A DNA stretch of 64,000 nucleotides from Euptelea pleiosperma (GCA_035048495.1 CM068553.1:22135190-22199189), one strand, 5' to 3'; shown: positions 1-12,593, numbered from the stretch's first letter. Notes: generated from the letters alone by a model not told the origin. A program made the numbers and translations.

Positions 1-127
1 GTCGCGACCCACTGAGTCGACCACCCCGTTTGATTCGGGATTGAGTCCGTTGAACTAGCAGTTCTTCATCAGCACTTTCTTCTTCAGATACCACAATAGC
101 TCTTCTACGACGAGGATTAGTTGCCAT
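1..127 (-). CDS. N-terminal fragment of an unknown ORF
   Basis: On the minus strand an ATG at 127 opens 42 codons that run off the left edge. The translation starts MATNPRRRRAIVVSEEE and continues with acidic then basic residues, so it looks like a disordered, charged N-terminus. No domain is visible and I do not recognise it. Upstream on the same strand lies a cluster of CCAATCGATTGG palindromes (290-441) of the kind found in the Sirevirus LTRs of this window, so the ORF may belong to a retroelement rather than a host gene. That link is inference. Confidence 0.3.
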   Translation of the reverse strand, partial: MATNPRRRRAIVVSEEESADEELLVQRTQSRIKRGGRLSGSR

Positions 128-289
128 GAGCACCAAGAAAGGAAGAAAATACTAAAAAATCTTCATTTTGCTCAGAAAATCCCCAAAAACACAACGAAGA
201 GGGTGAAGTGGAAAACAAGGAAATCGAGAGAATCGCTTCACAAAACCTTATGTGAACAGTAGATCAGGCATCTGCGATCGATTAGGAGA

Positions 290-441
290 AATCTGGGAGG
301 CGATTGGATCGATTGGGGTTGAAAATGACCCATTTTGGGTTTTATAAAATCGAACGTCCACTGTCCAATCGATTGGGCTGTACTCTCCAATCGATTGGAG
401 ATGTCCAATCGATTGGGTTGTACCCTCCAATCGATTGGACT
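290..441. repeat. Cluster of CCAATCGATTGG palindromes
   Basis: Four copies of the 12-bp palindrome CCAATCGATTGG, plus a degenerate copy near 300, occur within 150 bp. The same motif forms arrays in the Sirevirus LTRs at 7420-7700 and 40053-40460. The short open frames across this stretch, rich in QSIG and NRLE, are by-products of the repeat and not genes. Confidence 0.75.
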
Positions 442-1585
442 GATCCGGGAAGAAAAAAAATTTAAACCAATAGGCTCATTTTCCAGGACCCCCAAGAAAA
501 TCTTTTCAAGAAAAAAAAATCATTATTAAACTGCTCAAGAAAAGATAAAACATCGGAAAAACATAGACTTCACTTCATGAAGACAATTTTGATAAGCAAT
601 AAACAATGATTCTGATTTGAGAAAATTAACTAACACGTTAGTGTAATCTTTTGCTTCATCAAAAAATATTAATTCTTTTAGACATTAGCGCAAGTCACAG
701 ATCACTAATAATCATAGATTCAAATATCAACAATAATATCATCACGTGTAAGTGATCTGAGTCTATCTATGGTATCGGATAAGATTTCAGTAATAATTTC
801 TCATAAGTATCAGAATCTGGAGGTATCCTGTATCCGATTATAAAATCCTCATTAGAGTTATTTAGGGATCTCATATACTCTCATGTATATGGGTATTTGC
901 TGATGGATAAGAATTTTTTTAGTAAATTGACTGTCTTTTATACCTTTTTCACTTTGAATATAGGTAGCTTTCACTTTCCATGTAAGTAGCCCTTTTTTGC
1001 AGCAATGAGAATCAGACTTCAATTTTAAACAGGGCCATACAGATGGCATACACTCTAACTTGTGTGGAGGTAGCTGTTTCCTTAATATAATAACTCTCAT
1101 TAGGAAGCCAACAGTCGACTATAGTGCAGTTTCGAAATCAACTGAAGGCAGGAACAATACTAATTTGAAGTTATAATCAGTAGAGGTTTATTCCTAATTC
1201 CAATAATACAAGATTTCACACATCTATCAAATCCATTCCCACAGAAATACTCAGTGTGCATGTGAATGTGAGATATATTGTTTCAATAATCTTCTAATGC
1301 ATATTAGTAAAAATTGACCAATCATAATAATTAAAAGATATAATACATTGATTAGCAAAAATTTTACTAACAATTAAGTCATTTTTCTTGGAATGTCTCA
1401 GAAATTACTGCTCATCAAAATTGTATAGAATAATAGTTTTAACATTCTTTTGAATACTTGATCTTTTGATTTTTCTTAAATATTATCACTTTTTATTCTT
1501 AAAAAACAAAGCAAAATCAACAAGAAACAAAAAATCCCTCAAAACATAAGAATTTGCGAACAAGAGGGGATAGAGAGCACATTGC
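442..1585. other. No gene recognised
   Basis: This is AT-rich sequence between the palindrome cluster and the gag remnant. If the copia element on the minus strand were intact, its protease and integrase would begin here. I find no retropepsin, HHCC zinc finger or reverse transcriptase motif in any frame. The pol region therefore appears deleted or decayed. Confidence 0.5.
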
Positions 1586-2848
1586 TCAGAAATATGACAT
1601 TGATGAACATTTCTCCTTCAGAGAATCTTTCCTAACCCACACAGATGTGAGTTTGGCAGATGGATCAATTCTCTTAAGACTTTTTCTCCTTTGAGTTACA
1701 TAACTCTGAGGTTGTTTGAATTTTTCAAGAGACTCAATCTCCTTGATTAATTCTCTAGACCTTTCCAGTAGGTCTTTCATCTTCCTAGATAGCACATCCA
1801 AATAATTTATCTCATAATATTTCTTCATAGGAATTCTCTGACTTTTCACATTCTGAGTGGTATTCACCATTTTCCTTGAGGATTTTGATGTCCTCTTCTC
1901 AACTTGCGATAGTCTCTAATCATATGACCCATGTTTTTGCAGTACTTGACTGACGACTATTTTTTACCATTTTGATTGGGTCATTGATCTGTGTGGGAAT
2001 AGTTTGGGCTTTAACAAAAATTGTCTTGGATGATGACCCTTTTTCTTGATTGTTTTTGTAACCCAAACCCTGTTTGTCTTCATAGACTTTTCCCACACGA
2101 AGAATCTCATCAAGCTTTGCAGAGCTGAATGAGAATCCTGACACATCCCTTTTTGATTTGAGAACCTCATTCTCTAGGGATTCCTTGCGTGTCATGCAAG
2201 TTTGAAATTCACATTCCAGTTACTTGTTCCTTTTTAGCAGAGACTCATTCTCTTGCTCTAAATCAGTAATCAACACTTTTAATTTTTCAGTGTCAATTAC
2301 TAAGGCTGCATTTTCTAAGTCAAGATATTTAACCCTGTGATAAAAAACTTTGTTAGCCTTGATGAATTTTATCGATTCCTCGTACAGTTCTTTCACACCA
2401 ACCGCCAAGTCATCCGAGTCCCCATTGTAAGAGTCTTCCGAACTCTCATCATCACTTTTCTTTGACTCTCCATGAGACCCATATGGACTATTGAAATGAG
2501 CAACAAAAGCTGTATACTTATCAATCTTTTCATTGCTATATGAATTATCAGAGTGATCTTCTGATTCTTCATCCCATGTGGCATTGAATGCTTTTGCCTT
2601 GTCCTTATATTCTTCTTTGTTTGGGCACACATTTGCAAAGTGACCAAAACCCTTACATTTGAAACATTGGGGATCGCTTGAGTGGCTTTCCTTAGGGTTC
2701 CTGTCACTTCTGCTACCTCTCTCGTGAGGTCTGGCATGTTCCATAGTTTTATCAAACAGTTTATTGTTCTTGAACCTATCGTTTTTCGAACGAAAGAACT
2801 TTTCGAATTTTTTCACGAACAGTGCCATTTCTACTTCAGAGTCAACAT
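1586..2848 (-). pseudogene. Sirevirus-type copia gag, C-terminal half, broken
   Basis: This is the continuation of the copia gag that starts at 6455. Reading leftwards from 2848, the frame gives a basic stretch (MALFVKKFEKFFR) and then a CX2CX4HX4C zinc knuckle (CFKCKGFGHFANVC, around 2680-2640), which binds RNA in the capsid. An acidic serine-rich linker and a coiled-coil-like segment follow. After a premature TAA near 2220 the same frame resumes with a LDEILRVGK...GLGY segment, typical of the gag C-terminus in Sireviruses as I know the family. A further frameshift occurs near 1900, and the tail (1870-1586) contains SAKLTSVWVRKD. Protease, integrase and reverse transcriptase are not found. 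The gag is split from its N-terminal half by the LTR inserted at 2854-5753. Confidence 0.8.
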
Positions 2849-3830
2849 CTAACTGATATTCGCTTAAAAGTGTGTATTTTCCACTGTTATCTTCTAAGCG
2901 TTTTCACACTCTCCTACGTTAAAATGATCTTTTTATCTACTTTTCTACGTAAGAGTCTCTTTTGTTGCGTAGAACACACTTTTCTGGACGAAATGGTATA
3001 TTTGCATGCATTAAACACATTTTTGGAAGTCTAAACATTGAGTCGTTCTGATAAAGTCTCATTACGCGCTTCTTCTGTCGTAGGAAACCCCGATGGGACA
3101 ATTCTTGAGACTTGCGAGCCCACATCAATCAGGAAAGCCCATTATCAAAGCTTAAAGAGCCCACATGCTATGACTAGAAGATATGGGCCAACTATGGGCT
3201 GAATAAGAGGACCAAAAAGTTGGCCCAAAGAACGAAGAGAACAGGAGAGCCAATGATCAAGAGACGAACCAAAGCGTTTAAAGCCACATGAGTCAGCAAG
3301 GAATGATAGTCTACTCTACTGGAGAAGCGTGAGGATGGTCACAGTGAAGACCAAGGTTCCAGACCCTCTGCCAATACTTTTATATCCATTTTCTGATACG
3401 TTCTCTCTCATCTCTCCTTATTCTCTCTCTCTCTTCATCTCTCGGTCCTTGAATCTACTGACCTAACCCCAGAACTCCTGTCCATCAGCTCTATCTCATC
3501 TCCCTTAGCTTTCTGACCGTTGGATCTTCCATCGGACCGTTGGATCTTCAATCGGACCGTTGGATCTCTCTAGATCCGTCGATCTACCAATCTGGGTCCC
3601 AATCAAGTCACCATCCATCCGATCGCCATCAGACTGTCTGTCACATCATCTTGTGAGACGATGGACATCATCAATCCATGTGGGCCAGTAGCCGGGCCCA
3701 TCATCATCGACCCGCTGTCCGACCAGTTAGTGGACCCCGTGAATTTCAAAATAATTTTAATTAAATTTTAAAAAATGGGGGGTCCACTAAATGGGGACAT
3801 TCCCCAAAGAAAAGTAGTGTTTTACTTTAA

Positions 3831-3856
3831 ATATATATATATATATATATATATAT
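3831..3856. repeat. (AT)n microsatellite in LTR A
   Basis: About 13 AT units. LTR B carries a longer run at the equivalent place (8789-8836). Confidence 0.95.
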
Positions 3857-4106
3857 TTCATATTTTTTATTTTCAAAAAATACCCTATTTCCATTAAAGG
3901 AAATAGGGAGCTTTAAAAGGAGAAGGAGAGGGTTCGTTCGAACCCTAATCCCCCTCCTTTCTTCTCCTTTCTCTCCCCAAAACCTTCCCCCACGTTCTAC
4001 CCTTCCTCCTCTCCTCTTTCCTCCTTCTTCTCTTTCTTTTTTTTTTTCTCTTCTTCTCCACGAATCCGGCGGGTTCCTCCGGCGAGCTGGTGGAGTGCTG
4101 CCACCA

Positions 4107-4116
4107 TCTTCTTCTT

Positions 4117-4146
<30 letters not shown>
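4107..4146 (+). repeat. (CTT)n microsatellite in LTR A
   Basis: About 13 perfect CTT/TTC units. A second array lies at 4330-4365. Arrays at matching places in LTRs C and D differ in length. Confidence 0.95.
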
Positions 4147-4147
<1 letters not shown>

Positions 4148-4395
4148 ATCTTCTCCTTGCAGGTCCCCTCTCCTTCAGCAGGCCGTTAACAGCACTGAGC
4201 TCCGCCTCAGCACCTTCCAACCATCAAAACCGGCGAACTCCGACGCTGCACTTTGCACCGCCACCTCCGTTCCGGCGTCTGCCCACAGGTGCGCCTCTTT
4301 CTCTTCTTCTTCTTCTTTTTCTTTCCCTCCTCTTCTTCTTCTTCTTCTTCTTCTTCTTCTTCTTCACTTTATCTCCTTCTTCGTCTCTTTCTTTC

Positions 4396-4423
4396 GCCGG
4401 AGTTGCAGACCTGCAACTCTGGC
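4396..4423. repeat. Conserved inverted-repeat motif (LTR A)
   Basis: GCCGGAGTTGCAG is followed after one base by its near-complement, which can form a hairpin. The motif recurs in B (9031-9053), C (20342-20369 and 20511-20535), D (30817-30841 and 30969-30995) and the diverged copy E (28026-28046). Confidence 0.8.
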
Positions 4424-5753
4424 CAGCAGGTGTAAAGGGAGCCGTTCTTACTTCCCTTGACTTCTCTCTTTCCACCCCCTGTTTGCTGTTGTGAGCACCA
4501 CGAACACCCCTCTCTCATCATCTCCCCTCACCGTTGAAGAAACCGTCCTCACGGACTGGTCAATTTCCCCATGGATTAATCTCATCTCGCCCATCGCACT
4601 GTTGCCACCTAATCTCAGGCCATTCAACAGTGCACTGCCCATCCTTCTTGCATCTTCTCCAAGCCATGCTCAGACCTACAACTGTCCTTGCCCATTCAAG
4701 GTTAAAGTGTCCTCTTCTTCAGCCTGCAACCGACCGTTCTTCTTCAAATGGCGATCAAAACACTGCCCCCACTTTCTAGCTAGAAACCAGTAGAACCACC
4801 GTTTCCCCTTCCCACGGTCTTCATCTCGTTGCTGCCTCTCCCTTGGGCAGCAACGCAGATCCTTCCAAGAATGGCCTGCAACTCTGGCCAAATATAAAAA
4901 AATAAAAAAAATAAAAGAAGAAGAAGAAAAGGAAGCTGTTAAACGGTCAACAACCACTCACTTGTTGGTGCGCCTTCAATAACCGCCCACATGCTTCTCC
5001 TCTAGAGCACATCACAATGCTCTCTTCTAGATTTCCACCATGGGTTGTCCCCTCTGCAAATTGTTACCAGCAGCTTCTCTTCTTCTCCATCAGTTTTCAT
5101 TATGGTTGTAGGTCTGCAACTTTCTAGAACCAACATCAAGGATCATCTCCCGTTGGACGAACTGCAACCACGAACCCTTCAACGGCCAGCACCTCTTCTC
5201 CACGTCCACAGCGTATATTTCTTTCCCGCAAGCACCTTGCAAGCCGTGCCACCTATCCACTATCCGGTCATCTTCATCTCCCATGGTGAGAGTTTCTCTC
5301 TCTAGTTTTCTCTCCTCCCCCTATAGCTTTCTCTCTCTAGATAGTTTAATCTTACTTGCTTTCTTTTTGTTATGTTTGTATTAAAGCTCGCTTAATAGTT
5401 TTGTAATTTGATTTGTTAGTTTCAATGAAGAAGTTTTAGCTTGGTAATTTGTTCTAAATTTTGTCATTAATCTAAAGAATGGTTCTCTTAACTTCTCTCT
5501 AAAAAGATGAATGTTTTAAAATCACTACCATTATTCTCACCCCTCCATCATTTCTTTTTAGCAATTTTTATGGAAAATTTTGTCATTTCATGCTCTGAAT
5601 CGTGCTAATCCGACTAATCCCGAGTGCGGATTGACATCCGACACTTCCCACTGTGCAAGAAGTTCTAAATTTTGTAGGAAAATCTTGGATAAGTTACAAA
5701 TGTGTTGATTTTAGGGTTTCCGTAACCAACGACGCGGAAAAACACTACTTTCA

Positions 5754-6455
5754 CTAACTCAGAATCTTGAGCTTCAGAAACCTTAAGGGCAATTCCTTTT
5801 GATTTCTTTGGCTGTATCAAATTCATCTCATAAGTTTGTAGAGACCCAACCAGCTCATCGACTTTAAGAGAGTTAACATCTTTGCTCTTTTCAATCGTAG
5901 TGACCTTAGCCTGAAATCTATCAAGTAAGGATCTCTCAAAAAATTTTGAACAACTTTTGATTCAAGAATGACCTCACCCAAGTTGTGTGCAGAGTTCACA
6001 ATATCACTAAGTTTGGCATAAAACTTAGTGAAGGTATCATTCTCCTCCATTCTCATGGATTCGAACTGAGACATCAGCATTTGAAGTTTGGAAATCTTAA
6101 CGGCTGACGTTCCTTCGTGAGTGACTCTAAGTATGTCCCATGCTTCTTTAGCTAGGGAACAAGTAGAGATTCTTTTAAACTCATTCTTATCAACAGCATT
6201 AAAAATAGCATTTAAACCTTTGCTATTAAGACAACAATAGTCTATGTCCTCTTTAGTCCAGTCGTTCTTAAGTTTAAGAATGATTTTATCTCCTACTTCC
6301 ATTGTGGGTGGTGACCAACCATCCACTACTGACATCCAGACTCTTTCATCAATGGACTTTAGAAAAGCCATCATCTTAGCCTTCCAATAGGTATAGTCTT
6401 CCCCATCAAACAATGGAGGTCTGGATGTATTTCCACCTTCTCTTTGTATTTTCAC
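5754..6455 (-). pseudogene. Copia gag (UBN2-type), N-terminal half, frameshifted
   Basis: The ATG at 6455 follows the primer site by about 70 bp. The product starts MKIQREGGNTSRPPLFDGEDY and contains YWKAKMMAFLKS, KEAWDILRVTHEG and MRMEENDTFTKFYAKLSDIV. These are hallmarks of the gag polyprotein of plant copia elements (DUF4219/UBN2 families), which builds the virus-like particle. A frameshift near 5940 moves the C-terminus out of frame; the other frame continues with KVDELVGSLQTYEMNL up to the insertion point at 5758. The gene resumes at 2848 beyond solo LTR A. It is a dead element remnant, not a host gene. Confidence 0.88.
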
Positions 6456-6522
6456 AAATTAATGAAAATGGACTAGTTTCTCAAGGATCTAAATTCAGGT
6501 GATTAAACTTTAAATAGAAATA

Positions 6523-6537
6523 CCTGCTCTGATACCA
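6523..6537 (-). other. Primer binding site, tRNA-iMet type
   Basis: On the minus strand the sequence reads TGGTATCAGAGCAGG, two bases after the LTR end at 6540. This is the classic plant copia primer site, complementary to the 3' end of initiator methionine tRNA. It fixes the orientation of the element (minus strand) and the inner boundary of its 5' LTR. Confidence 0.9.
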
Positions 6538-7815
6538 ATTAAAATTGCACCAGTCCATTCTCTTTAACTGAATATACCTAGAAGGGGGGTTGATTAGGTA
6601 TTGAAAATTAATTATACCTACACATTTTTACTGGTCGATGGTAATGGGATAAAATCGCATGTCTTGGTTGTTTGACAAAGGATTATCACAACCGACTCAA
6701 ATCAAATATACATCCGTGGTATATTGTCTTTTCGTCGTTTGATCTAATCAGGATAGATTGCGGAATACAAACAAACAATCACACAAGACAAGAGATTTTT
6801 ACATGGAAACCTTAGCCAAGGAAAAACCATGGGACCACGTCTAGATGGAAAGTATCACTAATTGAAAAGTTAAACGAAACAAAGGTTACCTACGTAGCAC
6901 CGTTGCAAATACAGCTTCCAGCCTTAGCCGAGGCCTACTGCCGATGCGTCCACGTCCTCTGAATCAATGCCACGAATCCACGCGCGCCCTTCCAGCCAAG
7001 AAGCCTTATCCGCTTGTTCAGTTTGGTACACCCCAAACCTACCGTCGATCGGCTCCTCCGATCTTAATTCTCAACACTCCCGCCTTTGCAGAAGGTAAAG
7101 GATTCAGTACACCCTGAACCCCAAGTTGCTCAAAAGGTGTTGAGTCACACTGGTACTCTCAGGCTTACTAGGTTGAATATAGAAGTGGAAAACCTAGGCT
7201 GAGTAAAGATCAAGCTCTTGGCTTTGCTCTTCGAATGGACACTCTAATAAATAAAGCCTTTGCTTCTCTCTCTTGAAGATTGAGTCACTTTGTTTCTCTA
7301 TGTGTGTTTAGAGAAGGCATAGAAGGGTTCTATTTATAGAATTCCAAGACCCTGAGTCATGTGGAACGTGGGATGATGGAACCTAGAATTTCAGATCTGA
7401 GAAAGACCAATTTGTTCAAGGTCCAATCGATTGGGCCATGTCCAATCAATTGGGGATAAGGCACCAATCGATTGCACAGGGTTCTCCTATCGATTTGACA
7501 TAAATAACTTTCTGTCCTGAAGGCTCCGATCGATTACCCAGAGTCTCCAATCGATTGTACTCAGAAAGATTTATGTTCCGAAGGCTCCAATCGATTTCAC
7601 AGAGTCATCAATCGATTGTGCTCAAATAAGTTTCTGCCTTGTAGTATCCAATTGATTACATAGTGTCTCCAATCGATTGGGTTATGTCCAATCAATTGGA
7701 CTATCCCACTAGTCAATAAATTTGACTTTGACTAGGTTCTGTCTAGTGACTAAGTTTGACCAATATATTTTGTTCATTTTAATCAACTCCTATAGCCACT
7801 AAGTCACTTACCTTC

Positions 7816-8785
7816 TGATATTCGCTTAAAAGTGCATATTTTTCACTATTATCCTTTTAGCGTTATCGCACTTTCTTACGTAAAATACTCTATTTATCTA
7901 TTTTTTTACGTAAGAGTTTCTTTTGTTGCGTAGAACACATTTTTCTGGACGAAATGGTATATTTGCATGCATTAAACATATTTTCAGAAGTCTAGATATA
8001 AAGTCATTCTGATTAAGTCTCATTACGCACTTTTTTATCGTAGGAAACCCTGATTGGATGATTCTCGAGACTTGCGGGCCAAAATCAATTATGAAAGCCC
8101 ATTATCAAAGCTTAAAGAGCCAACAGGCTATGACTAGAAGATATGTGTCAAATATGGGCTGAATAATAGGACCAAAGAACGAAGAGAGCAGGAGAGCCAA
8201 TGACCAAGAGACGGACCAAAGCGTTTAAAGCCACATAAATCAGCAAGGAATGATGGTCTACTCTACTGGAGAAGTATGAGGATGGTCACAATGAAGACCA
8301 GGGTTCCAGATCCTCTGCCAATAATTTTATCTCCATTTTCTGATATTTTCTCTCCTCCCCTTAATTTTCTCTCTCATCTCTCCTTATTCTCTCTCTCTTC
8401 ATCTCTCGGTCCTCGGATCTACTGACCTAACCTCAGAACTCCTGCCAGTTGGCCCTGGCCCATCTCCCTGAGCTTTCTAACCGTTGGATCATCCATCGGA
8501 CCGTTGATCTCTCTAGATCCATCGGCCTACCAATCTGGATCCCAATCCAGTCATCATCCGTCTGATCTAGTCTATTTAGCAAATCATCCATCACACCATC
8601 TTATGAGATGATGGCCATCATCAGTCCATGTGGGCCAGCAGCCAGGCCCATCATCATTGACCCACGAGCCGACCATTTAGTGGACCTCACGATTTTCAAA
8701 TGCTTTAAATTAATTTTTTTTTAAAATAAAAAAGGGGGGTCCACTAAATGGGGAAATTCCCCAAAGAAAAAAAAAGGTTTTCTTT

Positions 8786-8839
<54 letters not shown>

Positions 8840-9425
8840 TTATTTCAAAAATTCCCATTTTCCATTAAAGGAAAGTGGGGGCTTTTAAAAGGAGAAGAGA
8901 AGAATTCGTTTAAACCCTAATCCCCCTTCTTATTTCACCTCTCTTTCCTCAAAACTTTTTTCGGATCATTCCCCTCTTCTTTGGCCCCATTTTTCTCTTC
9001 TTTCCTTCATCTTCTCTTCTCTTATTTCTCGTCGGAGTTGCAGAACTCCGGCCATCTACAACTTCGTTTTCCCCATCTTCTCTCCATCCCCTTTGCCCCT
9101 GCTGGATTGCCAGCACCTCCATAGAACCCAACAGTGGGTTCCCAAGTTATTGCAACTTCGGTTGCCGTCCACACCATCTACCACCACCGTTGCACACCGC
9201 CCTCCACCAGACTGGTGCGCCACTGTCCTCTTCCTTAACCATCTCCCTCCAATCTCTCTTTCTTGGACCGCCTCTCTCACTTCCTCTCTTCATCTCTTCC
9301 ACGCTCCATTTATCCCAAGCTATTCTCCCATCAACCTTACCGCCCCCACCTCCTTTGAGTAGATTCGGTGGTTGTTCTTGCAACAGCCACCGTTATCCCA
9401 TCCAGAAAATAAAACCAAAAAAAAA

Positions 9426-9456
<31 letters not shown>

Positions 9457-10488
9457 GAAGGAATGAAGAAGCCGTGAGGCTCTTCTCCTTAAATTGATCC
9501 GCCCTCCACCTCCATTAACGCCGCTGGCCGTTGCACCATCCCTGTCCTCACGGACTGATCATCTTCACCCCACCGGACTTCATTGCTTGCTGCTCGGGCC
9601 ATATATCCATGGCGCTGCACCTTTCTTTGCTGACCACGAGGTGATCCTCCTCATGCACCAGCCTTCAACCGTTTTGCATCACTGGCGCCCCTCTTCCTGC
9701 CATCAAGACCACCGCCATCAAGAGTTGCAGGCTTCATCTTCTTCAGCAAACTCCACTAGAGTAACTCTCCTCCAACCTGCTGCCCTGGTGTGCGATCTCT
9801 TCCACATCTCAGATCACACCCACCTGCCACACACAGCCCGCATCCACGGTTTGTAGCATCACTAGCAGTCCAAACCGTGGTGACCCATCTTCTAACCCAC
9901 CATCCTTGGCCAAACCATGGCCAAGTTTCCACTTCGACCGATTCTGGTAAGTTGCAGAGGTAAGAGCTTCCCTTTCTCTCTAGTTTCTATCCCTATCTTT
10001 CTTTCTATCTCTAGGGTAGAGTTACCTTTATTATCCCACTTTCTCTCTCTAGGTTCTAGTTTTCCATCTCTAATCTCTTTTTACTTATGCTTTCTAGATT
10101 AACTTGTTTTATTTGTATTCAAACTTTGTAATGGCTGTTTTGATTATTAATTTAATGTTAATTTGGCAAAGTTCTTATTTTCTTATTTTAATCCTCTCAT
10201 TGGTGTGTGATAGTTTCTCTCTCGAAATTACAACCAATAATATTTTAAAGATCACTTCAATCACCACTCTCACCCCACCATCATTTTCTTTTTTTTAGCA
10301 ATTTCTGTGATAAAATCCGTCATTTCATGTCCTTGACCTGTGCACACTAACCCCGAGTGCGGATCGACATCCGACATACTTCCACTATGCGAGAATTGCT
10401 ATTTTTGCAGGAATTAAGTCTTGAAAAATTATAAATGTGTTGAGATTAGGGTTTTCATAACCAACGACGCGGAAAAAACCTACTTTCA
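7816..10488 (+). mobile_element. Solo LTR B (2.67 kb) of the TGATATTCGC family
   Basis: It has TG...CA ends (TGATATTCGC to TACTTTCA) and a 5-bp target duplication with one mismatch, CCTTC (7811-7815) and CCTTT (10489-10493). It sits in the Sirevirus LTR. The related LTR at 39119-40798 has the uninterrupted site (CTTACCTTCCTAAT near 40561-40574), which confirms the insertion. The body has the same layout as copy A: pyrimidine-rich stretches, an AT run, a TTC array, and a shorter form of the hairpin motif at 9031-9053. No real gene is present. Confidence 0.92.
8789..8836. repeat. (AT)n microsatellite in LTR B
   Basis: About 24 AT units. Confidence 0.95.
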
Positions 10489-10719
10489 CCTTTCTAAATG
10501 AGCGTACACGATCGTTAACTGACAAATTGACAGTTACTCAGATGACTCCTGTCGTCAACCGTCTGATTCTTGCTGTCTCTGTCTTTTAGTCTTCACGTAG
10601 TTGGCGAAGTATGCGTACCACGACATCTTCACACTACACTAGTGCTCGTAGGAACTGTTACACGAATATTTTTATCAAACAGAATCTTTGCCAAATTGAA
10701 TATAAAAATATTTCTTACA

Positions 10720-12593
10720 ATAAATTCAATCAAATCATGTTGACAACAACTTAAACATGTCATAAAATAAAATGAAGACAAAACCCTCAAAAATCAAGCC
10801 AGAACAAGCTTGTTTTAATTCTAAGTAACCAAAACATGTAAAGGTGTCCAAAATGAGTCTAGGGCTATCTAGCCCTCCTCCACATAAATATCATCATCAT
10901 CACAAACATTATCATGTAGATCCTCCAAATCCGAATCTACCCAATCATCCGAGTCTTCATAGAAATCATCGGCAAAATTTTAAAAATGTGTTGGTAAACA
11001 CCGTGAGTCCAAAAGGACTCAGTGTACCACTTGTAGTCCAACATGTATTTATCATGGCCAAATCCCTCTAATCATGCAAAAACTATCATCTCATCATCAT
11101 GTTCCATTAAAAGCAATAATCACATATGATCAACATCACTCAAATATCATAGAAAATAGATAATGTAAACATACATATCACATAGGTAAATAATTATGGA
11201 ATGATAAAATAGACATTGTTAGAACCACTCACGGTTATCACACACCTTTTTAGTTATCTTTAATGGAAAATGGAAATCTTCTTTGAATTTAAAAGTGGTC
11301 GGATCGAACTCTCCTCGGAGTATATTGTTCTTCTCAGTGTCCCCTTCAATTCTCCCTTCTACTTCAAGTTCAATCGAAGTTCGGATGAAGGCTTCATCGA
11401 AGCTCTCCCACTTCTTTAATGAAGTTTTGTGATGGCTTTTTAATGGAAGCTTAAAGAGATAAAAGGGGAAAGAATTGAGGAAAGAGAAAATAAGTTTTTG
11501 AAAACAAGAATGGGCTCTAAAAAGATTGACTATTGGGAACTCTATAGGGTTGTCTTATTTAATAACACAAGGGATGAAGGTTTGAAATTTGAATTGAGAG
11601 AGTTTCTCTTAAGTTGTTGAGCAACAAAATGAAATGGGTGAAATTCGTAGCTCTCAAAGGGGTGATTTTTTCAACCCTCAAAAACTCATATTTTGAATTA
11701 CTAATGGGTTAAAAATGAGCCCAAGGCCCATGGGTATCAACTGGGCTTCAATTAAGGTTATTCTTAAGCCCAAAAGGACTCTAAATTGGCCCTACGGCCC
11801 ACCCAACAATTATAACTTAATTAATTACGAAATTACTTATATTAATTATTAAGGTTATTAATTATAATTATGTCATATTCCCTCAAAAGGTGATGGTTTG
11901 ATATAATTAATATATATGAGCATTAAACTATACATTATAATATATTAATGCACAACATTCATTCATTAATTCATATCAATCATATCATATAATTTAAAAA
12001 TTCATAATTAATAAGATGTTGACACTTGTCACTCACCTAAAATTTAAATAAAATATTCTAATACACAAAATTTCAGCAATTGGTCAAAGTCCCAAAAAAT
12101 GGTCAACCTCTCATCGGATTGACTCAAAACTAATTCTGCGGGTCCAGTACTCATTTCAAATTTATTTAAAATATAAAAATAGTGAAAAAGTTCAAAAATT
12201 ACAAAAATATATTTTTTACCAAAAATGTTCGTTATAGTTTTAAAGTATCTTTACAAGGTCTAGAAACCCTAAGACATGGGTCCCACCTAAAATTTAGCCT
12301 AAAAATAAGAAAAATAAAGTTGGTCATATTATTGGATATTTAGGATTTATATAAGTATACGATCGTGCCGAAACTGTCCGTTTGTCGATCGGAGGTCAAA
12401 CGAAATTTCTCGGAGAGTTTACTCTTGCGGGTCCCATAAAATCCTAATTTTTGAAGATGTCAGAATGCAACCAAAATTGATACACATATTCATACATGAT
12501 ATCTAAACATAAATATAACAACGAAAGTCTGAAATATTTTTTATTTTTGTAAAATTATCACAATACCCTAGAACGAAAGTTCGGGGCATTACA
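10720..12593 (-). mobile_element. Antisense chromovirus-type LTR fragment
   Basis: The plus strand ends GGGGCATTACA at 12593, so the minus strand starts TGTAATGCCCCGAAC, the typical LTR start of plant Del/Tekay-like gypsy elements. Stretches around 11680-11880 resemble, in reverse orientation, the LTR at 15176-16890. The other end is not resolved because the Sirevirus LTR abuts it at 10719. The 5-bp duplications do not match, so it may be truncated. No coding sequence is supported. Confidence 0.6.

Larger units (their letters stand above)
2854..5753 (+). mobile_element. Solo LTR A (2.9 kb) of the TGATATTCGC family
   Basis: A 2900-bp LTR begins TGATATTCGC and ends TACTTTCA, so it has TG...CA ends. 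It is flanked by a perfect 5-bp target duplication CTAAC (2849-2853 and 5754-5758). It has no internal domain, primer site or second LTR, so it is a solo LTR left by recombination. It interrupts a copia gag: the reading frame on one side continues on the other. Internally it has repeats of CGGACCGTTGGATC (about 3515-3575), an AT run, TTC arrays, and the hairpin motif GGAGTTGCAG/CTGCAACTC (about 4396-4423). The long leucine-, lysine- or serine-rich frames here are microsatellite artefacts. Copies B, C and D elsewhere in the window belong to the same family. Confidence 0.92.
6540..10719 (-). mobile_element. 5' LTR of the Sirevirus-type copia, with nested LTR B
   Basis: Without the inserted LTR B the length is about 1.5 kb. 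The minus-strand LTR starts TGTAAGAAATATTTT at 10719 and ends next to the primer site at 6540, where its terminal CA is mutated. It is colinear with the 1680-bp solo LTR at 39119-40798, which acts as an uninterrupted reference. It carries a degenerate series of CCAATCGATTGG motifs (about 7420-7700). The 3' LTR is not seen inside the window. Confidence 0.88.

Noticed and set aside
4090..4494. Open frames rich in Leu/Phe/Ser on plus and Lys/Arg on minus
   Set aside because: They are translations of TTC/GAA microsatellites inside LTR A; the same happens at 9190-9477, 20168-20632 and 30560-31169.
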